From: an uncultured Bacteroidia bacterium
Lineage (GTDB): Bacteria; Bacteroidota; Bacteroidia; Bacteroidales; UBA932
NCBI GenBank assembly: GCA_902782225.1
Contig: CACZMF010000014.1
Span: 1-64,000, forward strand
Length of the DNA: 64,000 nt
Direction: 5' to 3'
Made by a program: the position numbers and the translations under genes
In this document: positions 17,709 through 24,347 of the stretch, piece after piece
Numbering within the stretch: the first letter of the stretch is position 1
Layout: every line of letters starts with the position of its first letter
Notes under the pieces: model-generated
Database searches by the model: none
What the model was told of the DNA's origin: nothing
The model's input: only the letters and a program-made list of their open reading frames with translations

Positions 17709-18814
17709 TTCTTCTTGGGATCAAAATTGATGATACGGGTGCCGCGCACCACATCGCCCTTGTCCAGACCCTCGCGTATCTCTATGCTGAGCCCGTCGCT
17801 GAGTCCGGTGACCACGCTCACGCGGTCGAAGCCCGCCTCCGCGTTCTTGCGGTACACGAAGGTGCTGTCGCCGCTGAATTCCAGGGCGCTCTCGGGAATC
17901 ACGAGCACGCTGTCGGCCTTTTCCAGCACCACTTCAGCGTTGGCGCTGTAGCCGGAACGGATCATGTGGCTGCTGCCCTTCACCTGCACCGCGGCCTTGA
18001 TTTCGAACTGGTTGGCACCGTTGTTCTCCACCGCCTTGGGAGAAATGTACTCCAGGGAGGCCTCGGAGCTGTAGTCCGGAAGAGCGCCGATGGTGATGCG
18101 CATAGGCATTCCTTCCACCAGCGAGCCCACTTCGGTCTCGTCGATGTTGCCGTCGAAGATCAGGTCGTTCATGTTGGCCACGGTGGCCACGGTGGTGCCG
18201 TCGTTCATGGTGTTGGCCTGGATCACGGAGTTGCCCACCTTCACGGGGATGTCGAGTATCAGGCCGGAGATGGTGGAACGCACCAGGGTGGAGCTCCCGG
18301 TGGCGTTGGAAGATGACACGCCGTCGCGGATGACCTCCAGGGACTCCTGCGCCGCCGCCCGCTCTTCCTTGGCCTGGTTGTAGGTCTGGAGCACCTGGTC
18401 GTACTCCTCGTCGCTGACCAGATGCTTGTCCCAGAGTGCCTTCTCGCGGTCGTAATTGGTCTTGGCCTGCTTGAGGTTGATATCGGCGAGGCGCAGGCGC
18501 GACTGGGCCGAACTCAGGGAATTCATGTCCGGAATCACGCGGAGCTTCGCGATGACCTCTCCTTCCTTGACCATCTGCCCGGCCTCCTTGCGGAGTTCGG
18601 CGATGATGCCGTTGATCTGGGGCTTGATGTTCACTTCGTTGCGGGGCTCAATCTTGCCCGTGATAACGGTGGTGCGGCTGACGCTTCCAATCCTGGCCTC
18701 ATGCTCCATGAAGAGTTCCGGCTGGGGCCTGGAGTTCTTGAACAGGAACACGAAAGTGCCGATGAAGAGCACTCCAATCAGTGCGAAGATGATGTACTTG
18801 AATATACGTTTCAT
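17705..18814 (-). CDS. Periplasmic adaptor (MacA/HlyD-type membrane fusion protein)
   Basis: A 369-aa adaptor. One N-terminal membrane anchor (residues about 7-25) precedes a lipoyl half-motif with TVITGKIEPRNEVNIKPQ. A coiled-coil hairpin spans about residues 90-160, followed by the second lipoyl half (SGLILDIPVKVGNSV) and a beta-barrel/membrane-proximal region. This order is that of MacA. It bridges the inner-membrane ABC permeases and the TolC-like channel encoded on either side. Confidence 0.92.
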   Translation of the reverse strand: MKRIFKYIIFALIGVLFIGTFVFLFKNSRPQPELFMEHEARIGSVSRTTVITGKIEPRNEVNIKPQINGIIAELRKEAGQMVKEGEVIAKLRVIPDMNSLSSAQSRLRLADINLKQAKTNYDREKALWDKHLVSDEEYDQVLQTYNQAKEERAAAQESLEVIRDGVSSSNATGSSTLVRSTISGLILDIPVKVGNSVIQANTMNDGTTVATVANMNDLIFDGNIDETEVGSLVEGMPMRITIGALPDYSSEASLEYISPKAVENNGANQFEIKAAVQVKGSSHMIRSGYSANAEVVLEKADSVLVIPESALEFSGDSTFVYRKNAEAGFDRVSVVTGLSDGLSIEIREGLDKGDVVRGTRIINFDPKKK

Positions 18815-18829
18815 TATCTTGAGTTTTTA

Positions 18830-20077
18830 TTATTCGTCTCTCATTGCGTCCACGGGTTTGATCGCCATGGCCCTGTAGGCCGGGGCAAGGCCGGCCACCA
18901 CGCCGAGCAGCGTGAGCAGCGCCACGGCAGCGATTGCGGTCCAGAATCCTATCTGGAAGTCCACGGGCACGGCATCCGGGCGGGCGTTGACTATCTTCTC
19001 GAGCAGCCTCAGCAGCTGCACGGCAAACACTATCCCGAATGAGCCCGCCACCATGGTCAGCGAGATGCTTTCCAGGATGATCTGGCTCAAGATGTCGCGC
19101 GGAGTGGCTCCGATTGCGCGCCGGATGCCGATTTCGGTGGTGCGCTCCTTGACGGTGACCATCATGATGTTGCTCACCCCGATGATGCCGGCGAGTATGG
19201 TGCCGAGGCCCACCAGCCATATCAGGAAGTTCAGGCCGGTGAAGAGGTTGTCCACGATGGCGAACATCTGCTCGGTGTTGATTATCAGCATGGCATTCTT
19301 GTCGCTGGGGTCGAAATTGTGCTCGCGGGCCATGATCTGGCGCATGCGGTCTTCCAGCGTGGACATCTTGATTCCCGGCTTCCCTGTGACGCACAGCAGG
19401 CCTATGTCGTTGCCGAAGTGGTAGATTTTCTGCACGAGGGGAAGCGGCACCACCACGGCTTCGTCCGCGCTGCCGTTGATGTTCATGTTGCCGGCGCTGA
19501 AATCGACGCCCACCACCTGATAGTAGACCGGGCCCACCTTTATCATGGAGCCGCAGGGGTCGCCACCTCCGGGGAACAGGCTGGTGTAGATGCGCTTGCC
19601 TATCACGCAGACCTTCCTTTCCTGGGCCACGTCGGAGTCGTTGATGTAGCGCCCGTATTTCATCCTGGGCTCCTCTATCTTGCTGTAGTCGGCATAGACG
19701 CCTTTCACGTTGGCTTCCACGGTGTTGCTGCCGTTCACGGCTTCCTGCCCCCATCTGGAGAGCAGGGGAGTTACCGTCTCCAGCTCGGGAATCATGCGGC
19801 GGAAGCGTTCGATGTCGGTGTAGGTCATGTCCCAGCTGCGGCCTTCCTTCATACCCTTCCATGCTTTGGTGGTGGCCATGGGCACCACGACGGCGGTGTT
19901 GGTGGCGAAACCCTCGAAGTTGGAAGTGATGAGTTGCCTGAGCCCCTGGCCGCCGCCGATGAGGAACAGCAGCATGAAGATGCCCCAGAACACTCCGAAA
20001 CCTGTCAGCAGGCTCCTGCTCTTGTTGCGCACGAGGGAATCGGCGATCTCGCGGTATGTGTCTACGTCGAATCTCAT
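18830..20077 (-). CDS. MacB-like ABC transporter permease (first of two)
   Basis: A 415-aa permease of the MacB/FtsX type. One N-terminal membrane segment (FGVFWGIFMLLFLIGGG) is followed by a large periplasmic domain of about 220 residues, then three C-terminal segments with the conserved EIGIRRAIGATPRDIL cytoplasmic loop. It has no ATPase domain; the ATPase is encoded separately at 21336-22058. The neighbouring permease is a paralogue, so the membrane part is probably a heterodimer. Spacing to the adaptor gene is 15 nt; it overlaps the next permease by 4 bp. Confidence 0.93.
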   Translation of the reverse strand: MRFDVDTYREIADSLVRNKSRSLLTGFGVFWGIFMLLFLIGGGQGLRQLITSNFEGFATNTAVVVPMATTKAWKGMKEGRSWDMTYTDIERFRRMIPELETVTPLLSRWGQEAVNGSNTVEANVKGVYADYSKIEEPRMKYGRYINDSDVAQERKVCVIGKRIYTSLFPGGGDPCGSMIKVGPVYYQVVGVDFSAGNMNINGSADEAVVVPLPLVQKIYHFGNDIGLLCVTGKPGIKMSTLEDRMRQIMAREHNFDPSDKNAMLIINTEQMFAIVDNLFTGLNFLIWLVGLGTILAGIIGVSNIMMVTVKERTTEIGIRRAIGATPRDILSQIILESISLTMVAGSFGIVFAVQLLRLLEKIVNARPDAVPVDFQIGFWTAIAAVALLTLLGVVAGLAPAYRAMAIKPVDAMRDE

Positions 20078-21339
20078 TCCGCTCTCAGTGCTTCAATGGG
20101 TCTGACTCCGGCAGCTTTACGGGCAGGGAAGAGTCCTGCCAGCGTGCCGGCTATTATCAACACAAGGGTGGCCTCGATCGCCACGTCCAGCCCCACGCCC
20201 GGGTCCACGAGCATCGCGATCTGTTCGTCCATCACGCTCATCGTGGCCTGTCCCAGCGTCTTGTCCAGTATGCTGCAGGTGAGCATCCCGAGGAACATGC
20301 CGATGTAGCCGAAGAAGGCGGTGATGCAGACGCTCTCGGAAATTATGAGCTTGGTGACCGCCCAGGGGCTTGCGCCTATGGCCTTGCGGATGCCGAATTC
20401 ATGGGTGCGCTCCTTCACGGTGATCAGCATAATGTTGCTCACGCCCACGATGCCGCCCAGCAGGGTGAAGAGGCCGATTATCCAGAGGGCGGTGCTGAGT
20501 ATGCTGCGGCCCTGTTTCATCTGCACGTCCTGGTGGGCGCGGTTCCACACCCAGATGGCGCGCTCGTCGTCGGGCGCTGCGCGGTGGTGGAGGTTGATGA
20601 CGGACTTGTACTGCTTCTCGAAAGCTTCGTTGGCGGCTTCCGTGTCCAGGCCCTTGGTGGTGAAGGTGATGTTCCCGACGTCCTTGCCTTTGCCGTAGAC
20701 GGTCTTTACGGTGGTGAACGGCGCGTAGAGGTTGTTGTCGTTGCGCATGCGGTCGGATTTGCTGATTCCCACCACGCGGAACGCCAGGGAGCCCACTTTC
20801 ACGTATTTGCCGACGAGCGATTCGACGCTCTGTCCGGACTCCAGCAGTCTCTCCGCCGTGCTTTCGGGCATCACGATGACCTTGCGGCTGTCGGCTATGT
20901 CTTTGTCGTTGAGGAAGCGCCCGTAGCGCAATTCCACCTTGCTCATTTCCTGCACTGCAGGGTACTGACCGTCGATGTAGCCGTTGAAATATTTCTTTCC
21001 GTAGCTGACGGTGGCGTTGGCTCCCACGGTTGCGGACACCTTGTCCACGTGCTCGGCGAACTGGTCGCCGGCGGTCAGGGACACGTCGGTATCGTCCAGG
21101 CGGATGCGGCGGCCGGATTTCAGGCCGTCATAGGGCTTGGATGTCCATCCTCCTCCCACGGAGACGGAGTTGGATGCGAACCCGCCGCCGCCTTTCATGA
21201 AGGAATTCATCAGGCCGTTGCCTGCGCCCAGCAGCACTATGAGCATGAAGATGCCCCACGACACCGCAAATCCGGTGAGGCAGGTGCGCAGCTTGTTGCG
21301 GCGTACGCTCTCCCAAATCTCTGTGAACAGGTCTCTCAT
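20074..21339 (-). CDS. MacB-like ABC transporter permease (second of two)
   Basis: A 421-aa permease with the same layout as its neighbour: N-terminal segment (FAVSWGIFMLIVLLGAG), periplasmic MacB-type domain, and an FtsX-type C-terminus with the loop EFGIRKAIGASPWAV. It shares the opening DLFTEIWESVRRNKLRT with the family. Two non-identical permeases fed by one ATPase are common in Bacteroidota ABC exporters. It overlaps the ATPase gene by 4 bp. Confidence 0.93.
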   Translation of the reverse strand: MRDLFTEIWESVRRNKLRTCLTGFAVSWGIFMLIVLLGAGNGLMNSFMKGGGGFASNSVSVGGGWTSKPYDGLKSGRRIRLDDTDVSLTAGDQFAEHVDKVSATVGANATVSYGKKYFNGYIDGQYPAVQEMSKVELRYGRFLNDKDIADSRKVIVMPESTAERLLESGQSVESLVGKYVKVGSLAFRVVGISKSDRMRNDNNLYAPFTTVKTVYGKGKDVGNITFTTKGLDTEAANEAFEKQYKSVINLHHRAAPDDERAIWVWNRAHQDVQMKQGRSILSTALWIIGLFTLLGGIVGVSNIMLITVKERTHEFGIRKAIGASPWAVTKLIISESVCITAFFGYIGMFLGMLTCSILDKTLGQATMSVMDEQIAMLVDPGVGLDVAIEATLVLIIAGTLAGLFPARKAAGVRPIEALRAE

Positions 21340-22058
21340 TTCATTATGGTGTCCGTGCCGAACATGGATGCGCGGTGTTCGCGGTTGTCTTCGATCCTGC
21401 CGATTATGCCGTCCTTGATGTGGACGATCTTGTCGGTGCAGTTGGCGACTCCGCTTTCGTGGGTCACGACTATGATGGTGACGCCTTCCTCCCGGTTGAG
21501 CTCGCCGAGGAGCTGCATGACTTCTTCGGAGGTCTTGGAATCGAGGGCTCCGGTGGGCTCGTCGGCAAGGATGATCTTGGGGTTGGTGATGAGCGCCCGG
21601 GCTATGGCTACGCGCTGCTTCTGGCCTCCGGACATTTCGTTGGGGTAGTGGCCCGCCCAGCCGGCGAGCCCCAGACGGTCGAGATACTCCATCGCGAGGG
21701 TATGGCGCTTGGCGCGGCTCACCCCCTGGTAGAACAGGGGAAGCTCCACGTTCTCTACCGCGGTCTTGAAGCCTATCAGGTTGAAAGACTGGAAGATGAA
21801 GCCGATCAGGTGGTTGCGGTAGTCCGCGGCCTGCTTCTCGCTGAGGCCCTTGATCAGGCGCCCGTCGATGTAGTACTCCCCGGTGTCGTAATTGTCGAGT
21901 ATTCCGAGTATGTTGAGGAGGGTCGACTTGCCTGAGCCTGAGGCTCCCATGATGGACACGAACTCGCCCTTGTCTATCGACAGGTTGATGCCCTTGAGCA
22001 CGTGCAGGGGCTGTGCGCCGTAGTAGGTCTTGTTGACGTCTTTAAGTTCAATTAGCAT
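21336..22058 (-). CDS. ABC transporter ATP-binding protein (MacB/LolD type)
   Basis: A 240-aa ATPase when read from ATG 22058, which gives the normal family start MLIELKDVNKTYY. Walker A is GASGSGKSTLLNILG, the ABC signature is MSGGQKQRVAIARAL, Walker B is IILADEPTGALD, and the switch His lies in VVTHESG. A longer reading to 22295 is open but lacks family similarity and runs into the upstream spacer. It powers the two permeases that follow. The 38-nt gap to the PspC gene is the largest inside the operon. Confidence 0.94.
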   Translation of the reverse strand: MLIELKDVNKTYYGAQPLHVLKGINLSIDKGEFVSIMGASGSGKSTLLNILGILDNYDTGEYYIDGRLIKGLSEKQAADYRNHLIGFIFQSFNLIGFKTAVENVELPLFYQGVSRAKRHTLAMEYLDRLGLAGWAGHYPNEMSGGQKQRVAIARALITNPKIILADEPTGALDSKTSEEVMQLLGELNREEGVTIIVVTHESGVANCTDKIVHIKDGIIGRIEDNREHRASMFGTDTIMK

Positions 22059-22096
22059 AGCGCGTTGTATACCACAAAAATTGCACCAAAACTGCC

Positions 22097-23140
22097 TCAG
22101 ACAGAGGTCGCTCCAGAAAATGCTGCCGCGGCCGCCAAAATAAACAGGGCAATGACCACCATAAGCCACAGGACGAAGATCACAAGGCCGGGACGCCAGC
22201 TGGGTGACTTTATGCGGAACAGCAGCAAGATACCGCCGTAGAGCATACCCACGAAAGGCAGTACGTAGGCGGCGAGCGCCAGTATCTGCACCCACGGCGC
22301 GGCGGCTATGGACGCTGCCTGGGGAATCTCATTGGTCAGTTCTGCCATTCCCTCCCTGATGAGTTCGGAGAGCCCGAGCCACTTCCAGCCGAAGATAGCG
22401 AGGCCGCCGGCAAAGAGGCCTGACACGGCCGTGACTATGAGTATCAGCCCGATGCCCACTTCGATTACGCGGCCGATGGTGCCCCACGCAGGGGAGTTTC
22501 CCACCTGGCGGAGGGCTCCCGACACTCCGGGGGTGCCGGACTCGATGTTGCGGCGTACGCTTTCGGCGCTGCCGTCGTCGCCCCTCATCTCCCAGCGCTG
22601 CTGGACGGTGCGCGCGGCGGGCATACATATCCAGAGGATAATGTACATCAGAGGACAGATGGAAATGACAACTTCCTTAAGGTGAAGATGCCAGTTCCCC
22701 CAGCTCCAGGGAGACACCATTCCAAACACGGTAAGAGCCACGAATATGATTCGCGGAATCGCGGGGTCGATGTTGAAATATGAGCCCAGGCCGCTGCACA
22801 CGCCTGCGACTCTGGCGTTCTGCATATCGCGGTAGAGCTTCCGGACAGGTTTGTCGGACGGCTGCCTGTCGGGACCGGCCCCTTCCGGCTCGTCCTGGGC
22901 TATCCTCTCGGGGCGGCCGAGTATGTCTATTATGCTGAGTATCGTGGACTTGCCCACTACGCCCGCTTCGGTGGTGCGCTCGCGGAGGAGCTCCGCCATC
23001 CGCTCCTCTATGCCTTCACTTATCTCCGGGTTGGAGTAGTAGGCAGAGATTTCCTTGATGTAGCTGTCGGTCTCGGCCGCGGCTTCGGGGTCGAGCGTGA
23101 AGACGTACCCGCCGATGCTGACTCTTTCTATCTGTTTCAT
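22097..23140 (-). CDS. PspC-domain membrane protein (long form)
   Basis: A 347-aa protein. An N-terminal soluble region (residues 1-95) resembles that of the smaller PspC protein in this operon. A PspC domain follows (KLYRDMQNARVAGVCSGLGSY, then IPRIIFVALTVFGMV), with two further hydrophobic clusters at about 220-245 and 290-345. PspC proteins sense or respond to inner-membrane stress in Proteobacteria; the role in Bacteroidota is inferred. It overlaps the PadR gene by 4 bp. Confidence 0.85.
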   Translation of the reverse strand: MKQIERVSIGGYVFTLDPEAAAETDSYIKEISAYYSNPEISEGIEERMAELLRERTTEAGVVGKSTILSIIDILGRPERIAQDEPEGAGPDRQPSDKPVRKLYRDMQNARVAGVCSGLGSYFNIDPAIPRIIFVALTVFGMVSPWSWGNWHLHLKEVVISICPLMYIILWICMPAARTVQQRWEMRGDDGSAESVRRNIESGTPGVSGALRQVGNSPAWGTIGRVIEVGIGLILIVTAVSGLFAGGLAIFGWKWLGLSELIREGMAELTNEIPQAASIAAAPWVQILALAAYVLPFVGMLYGGILLLFRIKSPSWRPGLVIFVLWLMVVIALFILAAAAAFSGATSV

Positions 23141-23466
23141 TTCTTCAGAGTTTCAATTGCTTTGACCATTTCCTGCCAGGCGGAGTCCATCTCCGCGAGC
23201 TGGCTGCGCCCTTTTTCCGTGATGCAGTAGTATTTCCTGGGCGGTCCCTGGGTGGATTCTTCCCACCTGTAGGACAGCAGACCCTGGTTTTTCTGGCGTA
23301 TCAGAAGGGGATAGAGGGTGCCCTCCACGACTATCATATCGGCTTTCTTGAGTTCCTCGATAATGTTGGAGGCGTATGCTTCGTGTCTGTCCAGGATGCA
23401 TAGTATGCAGTATTCCAGGACACCTTTGCGCATTTGGGAGCGCACGTTGTCGGCATTGCTTTCCAT
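23137..23466 (-). CDS. PadR-family transcriptional regulator
   Basis: A 109-aa winged-helix repressor of the PadR family, read from ATG 23466 (MESNADNVRSQMRKG). Family features are GVLEYCILCILDRHEAYASN, the recognition-helix region VVEGTLYPLLIRQKNQGLL and the wing GPPRKYYCITEKG. A longer reading to 23574 would start inside the preceding PspC gene and add a non-homologous Pro-rich segment. PadR proteins are usually ligand-responsive repressors of their own efflux or stress operon, so it probably controls the promoter at 24044-24076. It starts 4 nt after the upstream stop. Confidence 0.93.
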   Translation of the reverse strand: MESNADNVRSQMRKGVLEYCILCILDRHEAYASNIIEELKKADMIVVEGTLYPLLIRQKNQGLLSYRWEESTQGPPRKYYCITEKGRSQLAEMDSAWQEMVKAIETLKK

Positions 23467-23470
23467 CGCT

Positions 23471-24022
23471 TTATTTTTTGTTGGTTGAGGTGAACTTGGA
23501 AAGATTGTCGGCGGTGGGAGCCAGTCCCCTGAGTTCGCACTTCTGCGCGGGGGTGACGGCCTTGGGCACGGCAATCCACATTATAATGTAGGCCCAGAAA
23601 CCTGCCGAGCCGACAAGGAGGGCCACCAGCATAATTATGCGCACGAGGGCAATGTCCACTCCGAAGTACAGGGCCAGGCCCGAGCACACTCCGGCTATGC
23701 GCAGATCGTCGGTGTCGCGGTAGAGCTTGCGGTTGGCTTTGGGATCATAGTCCTGGCTTGCCGTAGTGCTGCTGCCGTCGGGCATTCCGAGCTGGCCTAT
23801 TACTTTCTCCACGAGTTCCAGATCGACGACGCGGGTGCTGTCGCCTACGGACTCATAAAACAGATCGGCGATGCGCGATTCCAGTTCGTCCATCACCTCT
23901 TCTGTCCCGACTTCCTTCACGTGGGTGCGGAAGAGATTGAGGTAGGATGAGAGGCGCTCGTAAGCGTCTTCGTTGATGGTGAAACTCCGGCCACCAATGC
24001 CTGCTGAGATTACTTTTTTCAT
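23471..24022 (-). CDS. PspC-domain membrane protein (short form)
   Basis: A 183-aa protein read from ATG 24022 (MKKVISAGIGGRSFTINE). Residues 1-90 form a soluble, helix-rich region ending near LVEKVIGQLGMP. A PspC domain follows: KLYRDTDDLRIAGVCSGLALY, then two hydrophobic segments (VRIIMLVALLVG and GFWAYIIMWIAVP). An upstream in-frame ATG at 24046 lies inside the -7 promoter box, so it cannot be on the mRNA if that promoter is right. It is the first gene of the export operon and a shorter paralogue of the 22097-23140 protein. Confidence 0.9.
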   Translation of the reverse strand: MKKVISAGIGGRSFTINEDAYERLSSYLNLFRTHVKEVGTEEVMDELESRIADLFYESVGDSTRVVDLELVEKVIGQLGMPDGSSTTASQDYDPKANRKLYRDTDDLRIAGVCSGLALYFGVDIALVRIIMLVALLVGSAGFWAYIIMWIAVPKAVTPAQKCELRGLAPTADNLSKFTSTNKK

Positions 24023-24043
24023 TGTCGTAGTCTTTTTACGATG

Positions 24044-24076
24044 CAAAGATATAAATATTTTTTAATACTTTGCAAT
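24044..24076 (-). promoter_or_regulatory. Promoter of the PspC-PadR-ABC exporter operon
   Basis: On the minus strand ATTG (24073-24076) is followed after 21 nt by TATCTTTG (24044-24051), an exact TAnnTTTG. The chosen ATG (24022) is 22 nt further on. The region around it is a likely PadR operator, but I could not define a clear operator palindrome. Confidence 0.65.
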
Positions 24077-24101
24077 ACATAGTACAGAAAAATATAAAAT
24101 A

Positions 24102-24134
24102 TTTTGCCGCGCCAAGAATTATGGCACGGCAAAA
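24102..24134 (-). terminator. Intrinsic terminator after the exbB-to-parC operon
   Basis: A 13-bp stem with a single mismatch (24102-24114 with 24122-24134) encloses a 7-nt loop and ends in a four-base T-run on the minus strand, followed by more AT-rich sequence. It lies 24 nt after the stop of the small membrane protein and just ahead of the PspC operon promoter. Confidence 0.75.
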
Positions 24135-24158
24135 CACTGAATCTGTGATGTCAGGGAC

Positions 24159-24335
24159 TTAGACCCTGTTGCGGATAAGGAAGTAGTAGACCAGGAGGCC
24201 GATCCAGCTGGTGGCGAGGACGGCGATGGTCAGGACGATCTTCCAGAGGAGATCAAGATTGGGCTTCTTGAAGATGTCGATAACGCACCAGATTGCGGCG
24301 ATGATACCGACGATGTAGATGATTGTTCCTAACAT
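24159..24335 (-). CDS. Small membrane protein, PLDc_N-like
   Basis: A 58-aa protein. It begins MLGTIIYIVGIIAAIWCVID, continues with FKKPNLDLLWK, then a second hydrophobic segment WIGLLVYYFLIRNRV. This two-helix hairpin with a D-x-x-K-K-P-x-L turn and a terminal G-L-x-Y-Y motif matches the PLDc_N family of short membrane proteins, better known as the N-terminal anchor of cardiolipin synthases. Its function when free-standing is unknown. It starts 12 nt after parC and is followed by a terminator, so it is the last gene of that operon. Confidence 0.8.
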   Translation of the reverse strand: MLGTIIYIVGIIAAIWCVIDIFKKPNLDLLWKIVLTIAVLATSWIGLLVYYFLIRNRV

Positions 24336-24347
24336 ATTTATAAAATA

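Noticed and set aside
22059..22295. N-terminal extension of the ABC ATPase
   Set aside because: The extension is Arg/Cys-rich, not conserved, and overlaps the PspC gene; the family start is at 22058.
23467..23574. N-terminal extension of the PadR regulator
   Set aside because: The extra residues are Pro/Ser-rich, overlap the PspC gene and are not part of the winged-helix family.
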